This document shows, in pieces, positions 10,826 to 19,839 of a DNA stretch of 64,000 nucleotides. The notes under the pieces are model-generated. The model was not told where the DNA came from. It did not search any database and worked only from the letters and a program-made list of their open reading frames with translations. Origin of the DNA: Bradyrhizobium sediminis (GTDB taxonomy: Bacteria > Pseudomonadota > Alphaproteobacteria > Rhizobiales > Xanthobacteraceae); assembly GCF_018736105.1 (NCBI RefSeq), contig NZ_CP076135.1, positions 5,144,001-5,208,000 of the forward strand, given 5' to 3'. Both the position numbers and the translations under genes were made by a program. The first letter of the stretch is position 1. The number at the start of each line of letters is the position of its first letter.

Positions 10826-12637
10826 ATGACAACCGTCCCCATTTCCAACATCCGCAACTTCGCCATCGTCGCCCATATCGACCATGGCAAATCGACGCTG
10901 GCCGACCGCCTGATCCAGATGACCGGGGGCCTGACCGATCGCGAAATGGCGGGCAAGGAACAAGTGCTCGATTCCATGGATATCGAGCGCGAGCGCGGCA
11001 TCACCATCAAGGCGCAGACCGTCCGGCTCAACTATCACGCCAAGGACGGCAAGGATTACATCTTCAATCTGATGGACACGCCGGGCCATGTCGACTTCGC
11101 CTACGAAGTCTCGCGCTCGCTGGCGGCCTGCGAAGGATCGCTGCTGGTGGTCGACGCCAGCCAGGGCGTCGAGGCGCAGACGCTCGCCAATGTCTATCAG
11201 GCGCTCGACAACAATCACGAGATCGTGCCGGTCCTCAACAAGGTCGACCTGCCCGCGGCGGAACCCGAGAAGGTCAAGCAGCAGATCGAGGACGTCATCG
11301 GCATCGACGCGTCGGAAGCCGTGATGATTTCGGCCAAGACGGGCCTGGGCGTTCCCGACGTGCTGGAGGCGATCGTCACCCGACTGCCGCCGCCGAAGGG
11401 CGACCGCGACGCCACCTTGAAGGCGCTGCTGGTCGACAGCTGGTACGACGTCTATCTCGGCGTCGTGGTGCTGGTGCGGATCGTCGACGGCGTGATGAAG
11501 AAGAACAGCCGCATCCGGATGATGGGCACCAACGCCGCCTACGACGTCGAGCGCGTCGGCTTCTTCACGCCGAAGATGACGCAGGTCGACGAACTCGGCC
11601 CCGGCGAGATCGGCTTCATCACCGCGGCGATCAAGGAAGTCGCCGACACCCGCGTCGGCGACACCATCACCGACGACAGGAAGCCGGTCACCGAGATGCT
11701 GCCCGGCTTCAAGCCGGCGATCCCGGTCGTGTTCTGCGGCCTGTTCCCGGTCGACGCCGACGACTTCGAAACGCTGCGCGCGGCGATGGGCAAGCTGCGC
11801 CTCAACGACGCCAGCTTCTCGTTCGAGATGGAAACTTCCGCCGCGCTCGGCTTCGGCTTCCGCTGCGGCTTCCTCGGGCTGCTGCATCTGGAGATCATCC
11901 AGGAGCGCCTGTCGCGCGAGTTCGATCTCAACCTGATCGCGACCGCGCCGAGCGTGATCTACAAGATGCACCTCACCGACGGCCAGGAGATCGAGATCCA
12001 CAACCCCGTCGACATGCCCGATGTGGTCAAGATCGCCGAGATCCAGGAACCGTGGATCGAGGCCACGATCCTGACCCCCGACGAATATCTCGGCAGCGTC
12101 TTGAAACTGTGCCAGGACCGCCGCGGCTCGCAGAAGGAGCTGACTTACGTCGGCTCGCGCGCGATGGTGAAATACGACCTGCCGCTCAACGAGGTGGTGT
12201 TCGATTTCTACGACCGGCTGAAGTCGGTCTCCAAGGGCTACGCCTCGTTCGACTACCACCTCACCGACTACAAGCCGGCCGATCTGGTCAAGATGCAGAT
12301 CCTGGTCAACAACGAGCCGGTGGACGCGCTGTCGATGCTGGTGCATCGCACCCGCGCCGAAGGCCGCGGCCGCGCCATGGTGGAGCGGATGAAGGAACTG
12401 ATCCCGCCGCACATGTTCCAGATCCCGATCCAGGCCGCGATCGGCGGCAAGGTGATCGCCCGCGAAACCGTCCGCGCGCTGCGCAAGGACGTCACCGCCA
12501 AGTGCTATGGCGGCGACATCACCCGCAAGCGCAAACTTCTGGAGAAGCAGAAGGAAGGCAAGAAGAAGATGCGGCAGTTCGGCAAGGTCGACATCCCGCA
12601 GGAAGCGTTCATTGCGGCGCTGAAGGTGGATAGCTGA
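10826..12637 (+). CDS. lepA: elongation factor 4 (LepA), translational GTPase
   Basis: 603 residues, full length. The GTPase domain starts with AHIDHGKS at 16-23, followed by DTPGHVDF and NKVDLP. LepA-specific carboxy domain signatures are present near the end ([25 protein letters not shown]). It remodels or back-translocates stalled ribosomes. Starting at 10826 removes 13 leading residues that are not family-like. Confidence 0.97.
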   Translation: MTTVPISNIRNFAIVAHIDHGKSTLADRLIQMTGGLTDREMAGKEQVLDSMDIERERGITIKAQTVRLNYHAKDGKDYIFNLMDTPGHVDFAYEVSRSLAACEGSLLVVDASQGVEAQTLANVYQALDNNHEIVPVLNKVDLPAAEPEKVKQQIEDVIGIDASEAVMISAKTGLGVPDVLEAIVTRLPPPKGDRDATLKALLVDSWYDVYLGVVVLVRIVDGVMKKNSRIRMMGTNAAYDVERVGFFTPKMTQVDELGPGEIGFITAAIKEVADTRVGDTITDDRKPVTEMLPGFKPAIPVVFCGLFPVDADDFETLRAAMGKLRLNDASFSFEMETSAALGFGFRCGFLGLLHLEIIQERLSREFDLNLIATAPSVIYKMHLTDGQEIEIHNPVDMPDVVKIAEIQEPWIEATILTPDEYLGSVLKLCQDRRGSQKELTYVGSRAMVKYDLPLNEVVFDFYDRLKSVSKGYASFDYHLTDYKPADLVKMQILVNNEPVDALSMLVHRTRAEGRGRAMVERMKELIPPHMFQIPIQAAIGGKVIARETVRALRKDVTAKCYGGDITRKRKLLEKQKEGKKKMRQFGKVDIPQEAFIAALKVDS

Positions 12638-12674
12638 GCAAAATCGATCGCCGTCCTGATGGCACTCGCAGTCC

Positions 12675-13166
12675 CTACGGCACGCTCAGGACATAGAACT
12701 TCGAATCGACGGCCATGATCGGGAATGCCTTGGGCAGGCCGGCTTTCTCCAGCTCCTTGAATCCCTGCTTTTCGTAAAATCGATGCGCCGCCAGGAATTT
12801 GTCCGTGGTGCCGAGAAAGATCTCGGCGATACCCTGCGCGCGAGCATGCGCCAGCAAGGCATCCAGAAGCTTTCCCGCCACTCCGAACTCCCGGCCACGA
12901 AACGGAGCGGCAACAAACATCTTTCGCAACGCCGCCTGCCGCAGACCGATATCTTTCAATCCGACGGTTCCGACCACTTCGTCATTAGACCGAGCCACCC
13001 AGAAGCCGCCGGTCCCCGATTGGTAGAACTCGGGAATGTTCGTGAGGTCCGGCTGATCCGCTTCGGTGATGGGAACGCCAAATTCCCGTTGCTGGATCGG
13101 CAGGATGACATCCAGGACTCCACGCTGATCGGCGGCGGCAAACGTGGCGATATTGATTTTCGACAT
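12675..13166 (-). CDS. GNAT family N-acetyltransferase
   Basis: 163 residues. The GNAT core is visible: EVVGTVGL (strand 4), RKMFVAAPFRGREFG (acetyl-CoA binding, a degenerate version of the usual R/QxxGxG/A), and AAHRFYEKQGF near the carboxy end. The substrate is unknown. The ATG at 13166 is preferred over one eight codons upstream because the family-like sequence begins at MSKINIA. It is convergent with lepA. Confidence 0.8.
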   Translation of the reverse strand: MSKINIATFAAADQRGVLDVILPIQQREFGVPITEADQPDLTNIPEFYQSGTGGFWVARSNDEVVGTVGLKDIGLRQAALRKMFVAAPFRGREFGVAGKLLDALLAHARAQGIAEIFLGTTDKFLAAHRFYEKQGFKELEKAGLPKAFPIMAVDSKFYVLSVP

Positions 13167-13278
13167 CGATGTCCCGGCCGTTCCAGCCAACTGGCGCAGA
13201 TGCGCGGTGACAGATTTGGGCGCGGCTGACTAGCACGAGGTGCCATGAAGGACAATCAGGCATCGCCGTCTGCTCGCG

Positions 13279-13402
13279 CTACGCGACGGGAGCCGCGATG
13301 TCTTCCGCTACCAGCCGCTCCCGCGCGATCTTCGAGGCGCGTCAGGAACATGGTGTAGCCGGTAATATCGGCAATGAGCAGAAAGCCGTTTTGCGCCAAG
13401 GC
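13279..13402 (-). pseudogene. remnant of a DUF2652-type (cyclase-like) gene
   Basis: On the minus strand the codons from about 13402 read ALAQNGFLLIADITGYTMFL, close to the opening of DUF2652 proteins. After about 25 residues the similarity fails. Shifting one frame gives another plausible stretch (ARERLVAEDIAAPVA) ending in TAG at 13279-13281. The fragment has a frame break and no carboxy domain, so it is a decayed piece. The match is from memory of the family, not a search. Confidence 0.45.
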
Positions 13403-13595
13403 CCGTACTCCCAAGGGATCACGCAAGGGATCACGACGCGAAATACGGATATCCTAGCAGGAAGTTGCGGCGTTTTGAAACGCGCAGCCCCGAATCCGGA
13501 CTCCTCCCATGCTCCAGCCATCTTGATCGGCGGCGGCGGATGGACCACCATTGCGGCTTCGCCAGCCAAAAAACCCAAAAAGGGCGAGGAAACGC
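13403..13595. other. gene-free stretch before the acyl-CoA dehydrogenase-like gene
   Basis: Together with the remnant above, 13167-13595 has no intact gene. A short tandem (gggatcacgcaagggatcacg, near 13418-13438) is seen. The Shine-Dalgarno-like GGCGAGGA just before 13596 serves the next gene. Confidence 0.4.
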
Positions 13596-14741
13596 ATGAA
13601 CAAACTTCCCGGCTTCGGACTGATCGAGCGCGCGCGGGCGCTGGCGCCGCTGATCGCGCAGGAGGCCGACGAGATCGAGCGGACGCGGCGGCTGACCCAG
13701 CCGGTGGTTTCCGCCCTGATCGAGAACGGGCTCTATCGGGCGCTGCTGCCGCAAAGCCTCGGCGGCACCGAGGCGCCGCCCGAGATCTTCATGCAGATGC
13801 TGGAGGAGGTTGCAAAAGCCGATGCCTCCACGGCGTGGTGCCTCGGCCAATGCTCGGTCTGCGCCATGACTGCGGCCTGGCTTGACGCCGACGCGGCGCG
13901 CGAGATTTTCGCCCGGCCAACCGATATCCTTGCCTGGGGCGCCATCGCCAACGAGGTTCATGCCGTTCCCGGCGGCTACCGCGCCACCGGGCGCTGGAAT
14001 TTCGCCAGCGGCTCCCGTCAGGCGAGCTGGCTCGGCGCCCATGTCCAGGTCGTCGAAGCCGACGGCACGCGGCGGCGGGGCCCCGGCGGTGCGCTGGAAA
14101 TACGCACCATCCTGTTTCCGGCGAGCAGCGCCACGATGTACGACGTCTGGGACGTGATCGGCCTGAAGGGCACCGGCACCGACTCCTATTCGGTCGACAA
14201 CCTGTTCATTCCGGAAAAATTCGCAGCGCTACGCGACGAGCCCACGGCCTTGCGCGAACAGGGGCCGCTCTACCGGATCCCCACCAACCTGGTGTACGCG
14301 CAGGGATTTGCCGCGGTCTCGGTCGGCGTCGCCCGCGCCACGCTGGACGCCGCCATCGAGCTTGCGCGCAGCAAAACCCCGGCCGGCATCAAGGCGATGC
14401 GCGAGAACAATGCCGTGCAGGGACAGATCGGGCGCCTCGAAGGCAATTTGCGCGCGGCACGCGCCTATCTCTATGCCACGACCCGCGAAGTCTGGGGCGA
14501 TCTGACGCGCGACGGCGTTGTCACCGAACAGCACCGCATGGCGCTGCGGCTCGCCACGACCTGGACTATTCACCAGGCGGCCGCCGTGGTCGATGCCGCC
14601 TATCACATGGCCGGCGCCACTGCGGTGTTCAGCGCCAACAGGTTCGAGCGCCGTTTTCGCGACATGCACGCCATCGCCCAGCAGCTCCAGGCCCGCGACA
14701 GCCATTACGAGGATGTCGGCAAGGCGATCCTTTCCCGATGA
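13596..14741 (+). CDS. acyl-CoA dehydrogenase-like flavoprotein (possible flavin-dependent monooxygenase)
   Basis: 381 residues. The layout is that of acyl-CoA dehydrogenases of the HsaA/DszC-like branch: an all-helical amino part, a middle barrel (GGYRATGRWNFASGSRQASW), and a helical carboxy part ending with RFRDMHAIAQQLQARDSHYE. The usual catalytic glutamate of true dehydrogenases is not evident, which favours a monooxygenase that uses reduced flavin. No flavin reductase lies next to it. The start follows GGCGAGGA. It overlaps the next gene by ATGA. Confidence 0.75.
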   Translation: MNKLPGFGLIERARALAPLIAQEADEIERTRRLTQPVVSALIENGLYRALLPQSLGGTEAPPEIFMQMLEEVAKADASTAWCLGQCSVCAMTAAWLDADAAREIFARPTDILAWGAIANEVHAVPGGYRATGRWNFASGSRQASWLGAHVQVVEADGTRRRGPGGALEIRTILFPASSATMYDVWDVIGLKGTGTDSYSVDNLFIPEKFAALRDEPTALREQGPLYRIPTNLVYAQGFAAVSVGVARATLDAAIELARSKTPAGIKAMRENNAVQGQIGRLEGNLRAARAYLYATTREVWGDLTRDGVVTEQHRMALRLATTWTIHQAAAVVDAAYHMAGATAVFSANRFERRFRDMHAIAQQLQARDSHYEDVGKAILSR

Positions 14742-15220
14742 AGCGCCCAGCAAGGAAGATCGGCGGGGGAAAGAACCCCGCGAAGAAGTCCGGCGCGGGA
14801 TTTGCCGATCCCGCGGTGGCTGCGGTGTTCAGCGCCTATCCGGAACCGCTCCGGGCGAGATTGCTGGCGCTGCGCCGGCTGATCTTCGACACCGCCAGGA
14901 CCACCGGTGGCGTCGGCGCGCTTGAGGAAGCCCTGAAATGGGGGCAGCCGAGCTATCTCACGTCAGAGACCAAAAGCGGCAGCACGATCCGGATCGACCG
15001 GGTAAAATCCGCCGCCAACCGCTACGCGGTGTTCTTCCATTGCCAGACCGGCCTGGTCGAGACTTTTCGCGAGCTGTACCCGACCGAACTGAGCTATGGC
15101 GGCAACCGCAGCATCCTCTTGAATGCGGACGATGATATTCCCGAACAGGCGCTGCGCCACTGCGTGGCGCTGGCGCTGACCTATCATCGGCGCAAGCGCA
15201 AGGCGGGACGCTGGAAATAG
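14738..15220 (+). CDS. DUF1801 domain protein
   Basis: 160 residues. A basic amino tail (residues 1-20) precedes a DUF1801/YdhG-like domain: VFSAYPEPLRARLLALRRLI, EALKWGQPSYL, and AVFFHCQTGLVETF. The family is small, cytoplasmic and of unknown activity. It overlaps the flavoprotein gene by four bases, so the two form an operon. A dispersed repeat follows the stop. Confidence 0.8.
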   Translation: MKRPARKIGGGKNPAKKSGAGFADPAVAAVFSAYPEPLRARLLALRRLIFDTARTTGGVGALEEALKWGQPSYLTSETKSGSTIRIDRVKSAANRYAVFFHCQTGLVETFRELYPTELSYGGNRSILLNADDDIPEQALRHCVALALTYHRRKRKAGRWK

Positions 15221-15229
15221 CATTCCGCT

Positions 15230-15332
15230 GTCATTCCGGGATGGTGCGCTAGCACCAGACCGCAGGTGCGCAATTGCGCACCGGGGAATCTCGAGATTCC
15301 GGGTTCGATGCTTCGCATCGCCCCGGAATGAC
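15230..15332. repeat. dispersed palindromic repeat, 'GTCATTCCGG' type
   Basis: About 100 bases with inverted ends (gtcattccgg ... ccggaatgac) and inner palindromes such as tgcgcaattgcgca and gaatctcgagattc. It fills the gap between two convergent genes, where it may also act as a transcription end. Such elements are dispersed in Bradyrhizobium-like genomes. Confidence 0.75.
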
Positions 15333-15336
15333 TGCC

Positions 15337-17577
15337 TCACGCCACCAGCGCGGCTTCCTCGCCGGTATCCACCGGCGCGACGGGCGCCGCGCCGCGCTGT
15401 GCCTGCAGCAAGCTGACGATCTCGGCGTTCGGCCGCGCGCGGCTGAACAGAAAGCCCTGCCCCTCGTGGCAGCCTTCGGCGCGCAGGCAGCTCAATTCGG
15501 CTTCGGTCTCGACGCCCTCGGCGGTGATCGTGACCCCGAGGCCCTTGCCGAGGCTGATGATCGAACGCACGATCGCCTGGGCATCGCGATTGGAGCCGAG
15601 GCCGCGCACGAACGACTGATCGATCTTGATCTTGTCGAACGGAAAACTCCTGAGATAGCTCAGGCTGGAATAGCCGGTGCCGAAATCGTCCATCGAGATG
15701 CGGACGCCGAGCGCGCGCAGCGCGTGCAGCGTGGCCAGCACCTGGCTGCTCTTTTCCAGAAGCAGCGTTTCGGTGATTTCCAGCTCCAGCCGCTTGGCCG
15801 GCAGGCCGGATTGCTTCAGCGCATCCATCACCAGCGACAGCAGGTTGCCGACACGGAACTGCAGCGGCGACAGGTTGACCGCGACACGGACGTCGTCGGG
15901 CCAGAGCGCGGCGTCCGTACAGGCGCGGCGCAACATCAATCCGCCCAGCGCATTGATCAGGCCGGTCTCTTCGGCGACCGGAATGAATTCGGCCGGCGAT
16001 ATCATGCCGCGCTCGGGATCCGGCCAGCGCACCAGCGCCTCGAAGCCGGTGATGCGACCGGTCGCCAGATCGATCAGCGGCTGATAATGCGGCCGCAATA
16101 CGTCGTTCTGGATCGCGTCGCGCAGATCGATTTCGATCCTGCGGCGGCTTTGAGCACGGGCGTCCATGCCGGGTTCGAAGAAGCTGAAGGTGCCGCGCTG
16201 CTCGTTCTTGGCGCGCGACAGCGCCATGTCGGCGCTCTTGAGAAGCTTCTCGGAATCGTCACCGTCACCCGGCGCCATGGCGATGCCGACGCTGGCGCCG
16301 ATGACCACCGAATGGCCGTCCAGCAGAAAGGTCTCTCCGATCGCCGCAAGCAACCGCTTCGACAGCAGCACCGCATCCTCGGGGCGCGTCAATCCGCTCT
16401 GGATGATCGCAAACTCGTCGGAGTTGAGGCGGGCCAGCGCGTCTTCCTCGCGCAAGCTCGACCGCAGGCGCTTGGCGACGCCGCGCAGCAGCTTGTCACC
16501 AATGCCGTGGCCGAGCGTATCGTTGACCGCCTTGAAATTGTCGAGGCCGAGCACCAGCACCGCGACCTTTTCGGCGCTGCGCCGCGTATGCAGCAGGATG
16601 TCATCCATCTGCTGACGCAGCAGATTGCGGTTCGGCAGCCCGGTCAGGCTGTCGTGCTGGGCCATGAAGGCGAGCCGCGCCTCGGCACGCTTGCGCTCGG
16701 TGATATCCATCAGCGCCAGCAGTACCGCGGGCTGGTCGTTGTAGACCAGCTGGCGCGAATAGATCGCCAGATCGATCAGCGCGCCGTCGGCCCGGACGTG
16801 CTTCCAGGTCCGCGCGGTCTGCTCGTCGCTGGAGCGGTCCCCGCCCCAGGGCAATTCGGTTTCGAAGGCCTGCACGCTGCGGATGGTCAGCTTCTCGAAT
16901 TCGGCGCGGCTGTAGCCGTAATGCTCGATGGCGGCGGCGTTGACGCCGAGGATGCGCTCGTCGTCCAGTGCACAGACGATCATCGGAACCGGATTGCTGT
17001 CGAACAGCAGTCGGAACGAAGCCTCGCGCTGCTTCAGCTCGGTGATGTCGACGCGCAGGCCGACGATACCGCCGTCTTCGGTCAGCCGCTCCTCGATCAG
17101 GATGCAGCGGCCGTCGCTGAGGGTCTGCTCGTGCCGTTCGCCGGGCTGATAGAGTCTTGTCAGCCGCTCCTTGATCCATTCTTCTTCGCGGCCGATCGCT
17201 TCCGGATAGTCGCCGCGCTCGACGCCGATGCGGATCGTGTCCTGCAGCCGCGCGCCCGGCTTGAACAGGTCCGAGCTGCGATTGTAGATCTCGGCATATT
17301 TCTTGTTCCAGAGAATGTAGCGGCCTTCGGCGTCGAGGAACACGATGCCTTGCGGCAGGATGTCGATCGCCTCGCGCAGCCGCTCGTGGGATTTTCGCGC
17401 TTCGGCGATCGCGGCTTCCGCCTCGGCGCGCTTGCGCACGATCTCGCCGATCTCGGCGGCAACGCGCCGGCTCGAGGAAGAGAGTTTGGGACTGGGTTTT
17501 GCCGGCCGGCCGGGAAGGCGGGCAATCGCCGCGTGCTTCGATTTCTTCTTGGCTGGCTTTGGCCGATGACTTTTCAT
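15337..17577 (-). CDS. PAS-PAS-GGDEF-EAL protein, probable cyclic-di-GMP phosphodiesterase
   Basis: 746 residues. A basic tail and coiled segment (1-60) are followed by a PAS-7-like domain (70-180), a second PAS (185-295), GGDEF (about 305-465) and EAL (about 480-735). The cyclase motif reads LNSDEF where RLGGDEF is expected, so diguanylate cyclase activity is doubtful. The EAL domain keeps FEALVRW, NLSPLQF, ELEITE and DDFGTGYSSL, so it probably degrades c-di-GMP. No membrane helices are seen, so it is cytoplasmic. A perfect FNR/FixK-type box lies 232 bases upstream of its start. Confidence 0.88.
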   Translation of the reverse strand: MKSHRPKPAKKKSKHAAIARLPGRPAKPSPKLSSSSRRVAAEIGEIVRKRAEAEAAIAEARKSHERLREAIDILPQGIVFLDAEGRYILWNKKYAEIYNRSSDLFKPGARLQDTIRIGVERGDYPEAIGREEEWIKERLTRLYQPGERHEQTLSDGRCILIEERLTEDGGIVGLRVDITELKQREASFRLLFDSNPVPMIVCALDDERILGVNAAAIEHYGYSRAEFEKLTIRSVQAFETELPWGGDRSSDEQTARTWKHVRADGALIDLAIYSRQLVYNDQPAVLLALMDITERKRAEARLAFMAQHDSLTGLPNRNLLRQQMDDILLHTRRSAEKVAVLVLGLDNFKAVNDTLGHGIGDKLLRGVAKRLRSSLREEDALARLNSDEFAIIQSGLTRPEDAVLLSKRLLAAIGETFLLDGHSVVIGASVGIAMAPGDGDDSEKLLKSADMALSRAKNEQRGTFSFFEPGMDARAQSRRRIEIDLRDAIQNDVLRPHYQPLIDLATGRITGFEALVRWPDPERGMISPAEFIPVAEETGLINALGGLMLRRACTDAALWPDDVRVAVNLSPLQFRVGNLLSLVMDALKQSGLPAKRLELEITETLLLEKSSQVLATLHALRALGVRISMDDFGTGYSSLSYLRSFPFDKIKIDQSFVRGLGSNRDAQAIVRSIISLGKGLGVTITAEGVETEAELSCLRAEGCHEGQGFLFSRARPNAEIVSLLQAQRGAAPVAPVDTGEEAALVA

Positions 17578-17965
17578 TCGCTTACGTCCACTCGCATTCT
17601 GCGCCGCCTGTTCTCCGATAAGTGTCTGAAAAAAATGGTAACACTTACCTGCCGGGGCACCGTGCCGGCGAGGTTCGCGGTCGGTAGACTAAAGTTTCGG
17701 CTGCCCGTTTAAGTGGCGAGTTCCCGGACATCCGCGCAACGAAAGTTGTCCCACGGTGCAAGATCGGCGGTATCGGCGAATGCGCGCGGCAGAATCGCCG
17801 GCGGATAGTTGATCTAGATCAAGACTGCACAATGGACGCGCGAATTTCCGCGGCGTCGCACGAATTTTCGTCAATGCCCGACAGGGTTATCGGACAGTTA
17901 AGGAACGCGTCGCCAGTCTCTGTTTTGACGCGTGTTCTTGACGCGAACCGGCTTCCACCCCCGGA
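17578..17965. other. intergenic region with regulatory signals
   Basis: 388 bases without a convincing gene. It contains the FNR/FixK box at 17809-17822. An inverted repeat aagtgt-N15-acactt (17620-17646) also lies close to the start of the PAS-GGDEF-EAL gene. Neither strand shows a small gene with a good ribosome site. Confidence 0.5.
17809..17822. promoter_or_regulatory. perfect FNR/FixK-type binding site
   Basis: TTGATCTAGATCAA matches the FNR/FixK consensus TTGAT-N4-ATCAA in every position and is fully palindromic. In Bradyrhizobium FixK2 binds such sites under low oxygen. The nearest downstream genes are the PAS-GGDEF-EAL protein on the minus strand (232 bases) and, on the plus strand, nothing until mepA, unless an unannotated RNA is made. 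Confidence 0.65.
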
Positions 17966-18322
17966 TCAAGTCCGAGGGCATGCTTCGCTCGAACACGCTC
18001 TCTGGTTCGAAATCTCGATCCGCGTGTTGCGCGGGCCGCTGCGCTCCACCAATGCGAACAACGCCGCCGCATGCGACGGATGCAGCCGGACACAGCCATG
18101 CGACGCCGGGCCGCCGAGCCGCGCCAGCTCGGTGGTGCCGTGAATGGCGAAGCCATGATAGAAGAAGATCGAATGCGGCATCGGCGAGTTGTAATAACGC
18201 CGCGAGTACCAGCGCCGCGCCATCATCTGCGGATGGAATACGCCGCTCGGCGTGCCGTAGCCGTTGCGGCCGGTCGAAACCGGCCAGGAGTATCGCGTCA
18301 TGCCGTCGACGCTCACGGCCAT
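17966..18322 (-). CDS. L,D-transpeptidase (YkuD domain), amino-terminally truncated
   Basis: 118 residues covering only the catalytic domain: STGRNGYGTPSG, FAIHGTTELARLGGPASHGCVRL with the active-site SHGC cysteine. Such enzymes crosslink peptidoglycan or attach proteins to it in the periplasm and need a signal peptide, which is missing. Family-like sequence (VVVQIDKSSQRM) continues upstream of the ATG but meets an in-frame TAG at 18380-18382. Beyond it a different frame reads VFANALPAAG, like the end of a signal peptide. This suggests a frame-disrupted, probably inactive gene, or a sequencing error. Confidence 0.6.
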   Translation of the reverse strand: MAVSVDGMTRYSWPVSTGRNGYGTPSGVFHPQMMARRWYSRRYYNSPMPHSIFFYHGFAIHGTTELARLGGPASHGCVRLHPSHAAALFALVERSGPRNTRIEISNQRACSSEACPRT

Positions 18323-18520
18323 GCGCTGCGACGACTTGTCGATCTGGACGACAACACCGGCGCGCGCCGGCGTCAGCGGCTAATCTTAACCTGCCGCCGG
18401 CAGTGCATTCGCAAAAACCCGGCCCGAAAAATCAGGCCGTTGCGCCCGGCGCGGCTTATCGCCGGTCGTCGAATTGCGTGTTAGTATTCATTATCAATGG
18501 TCAGTGAGTCGCTTGTTGCC

Positions 18521-18653
18521 CATGCTTCGAGACGCTCGCGATGCTCGCTCCTCCCGAGTGAGCGCGAAGCGCTCATCCGGGCATGAGGTTGTTGTGTATC
18601 AACAAGTTAGACCTCATCCTGAGGAGGCCGCGAAGCGGCCGTCTCGAAGGATG
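18521..18653. repeat. pair of dispersed repeats in inverted orientation, 'CCTCATCCTGAGGAG' type
   Basis: The right copy (18612-18653) starts cctcatcctgaggagg and ends gtctcgaaggatg. The left copy (18521-18588) reads in the opposite sense from catgcttcgagacgctcgcg to gggcatgagg. They account for most of the 379-base gap between the transpeptidase and mepA. The same family recurs at 59048-59146. Confidence 0.7.
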
Positions 18654-18701
18654 GCTGCATTACCGATTTATGATTCCGGGTATTAGGCTTCGCGCGATAG
18701 A

Positions 18702-19661
18702 GTGATCCGATTGATGAGCCCCCGCCCGATTCTCACTTTGCTCGTTCTGCTGTCCGTCGCCGTCAGTTCCGGCATGGCACTGGCGCAAGACAAGGGCAGC
18801 GTCAATCCGAAGCCGCTGCCGCCGCTGGCCAACCCCAACGATCCCAAGCTCGGCGCCAAGGAACTGTTCGGCCGCAAGATACTGCCGACGGCGATGCCGA
18901 CGCGCGTGGTAGGGTTCTATGCCAAGGGCTGCATCGCGGGTTCGGATGCGCTGCCGATCAACGGCCCGACCTGGCAGGTGATGCGGCTGTCGCGCAACCG
19001 CAACTGGGGACATCCCGACCTGGTGAAGCTGGTGGAGCGGCTGGCGGCCAAGGCGCACAAGGACGCCGGCTGGCCGGGCATACTGGTCGGCGACATGTCG
19101 CAGCCGCGCGGCGGCCCGATGCTGACCGGGCACGCCAGCCATCAAGTCGGGCTGGATGCCGACATCTGGCTGACGCCGATGCCGAACCGGCAATTGTCGC
19201 GCAACGAGCGCGAGGAAATGTCCGCGGTCATGATGGTGCGCTCCGACCGGCTCGACATCGAGCCCAGCACCTGGACGCCGACCCATCTCAATGTGATCCG
19301 CGCCGCGGCCCAGGAGCCGACCGTGCAGCGCATCTTCGTCAACGCCGCGATCAAGAAGGCGCTGTGCCGCGAAGCCAAGGGCGACCGCAGCTGGCTGCAC
19401 AAGGTGCGGCCGATGTACGGCCACGACTATCACTTCCATGTCCGCATCAAGTGCCCGCCGGGCAGCGATGAATGCGAGAGCCAGCCGGAGCCGACGGCAA
19501 GCGAGGGCTGCAGCCCCGGCGATCTTGCCTACTGGTTCAAGGATGCCATCATCCACCCGAAGCCGCCGAAGGAGCCGCCGAAACCGCGGCCGCCGATGAC
19601 GCTGGCGCAACTGCCGCCCGCCTGCAAAGCGGTGTTGCACGCGCCGGACGCCAGGCAATAG
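18702..19661 (+). CDS. mepA: penicillin-insensitive murein DD-endopeptidase MepA
   Basis: 319 residues with a signal peptide (hydrophobic 8-28, cleavage near ALAQ). It cuts D-Ala-meso-DAP crosslinks in the periplasm. The zinc-site motifs are present: GHASHQVGLDAD (143-154, ligands H147 and D154 by analogy with E. coli MepA) and HDYHFHVRI. A proline/lysine-rich tail extends past the catalytic fold. Together with the defective L,D-transpeptidase upstream it makes a small cell-wall neighbourhood. Confidence 0.9.
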   Translation: MIRLMSPRPILTLLVLLSVAVSSGMALAQDKGSVNPKPLPPLANPNDPKLGAKELFGRKILPTAMPTRVVGFYAKGCIAGSDALPINGPTWQVMRLSRNRNWGHPDLVKLVERLAAKAHKDAGWPGILVGDMSQPRGGPMLTGHASHQVGLDADIWLTPMPNRQLSRNEREEMSAVMMVRSDRLDIEPSTWTPTHLNVIRAAAQEPTVQRIFVNAAIKKALCREAKGDRSWLHKVRPMYGHDYHFHVRIKCPPGSDECESQPEPTASEGCSPGDLAYWFKDAIIHPKPPKEPPKPRPPMTLAQLPPACKAVLHAPDARQ

Positions 19662-19839
19662 CCGGTCGCGCGGAGCCCTTTGCGCGGGCCCGGCAATGCT
19701 GTAAGCTTTCTTTCGGCGATGTCCGGACGGATCGTAAATCCTCCGGAGCAGCGGAACGGCGCTTCCGCCTGTCGCATTCCACCATCACCGCCTGACTTGC
19801 GCGCGCAAAACGCGCCGCCTTCACGCATGGAGCGCCACG

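Noticed and set aside
10537..12633. 698-residue open frame on the plus strand overlapping lepA
   Set aside because: Different frame of lepA; Arg/Pro-rich and without motifs.
15274..17712. 812-residue open frame on the plus strand
   Set aside because: Antisense of the PAS-GGDEF-EAL gene, whose domains are intact on the minus strand.
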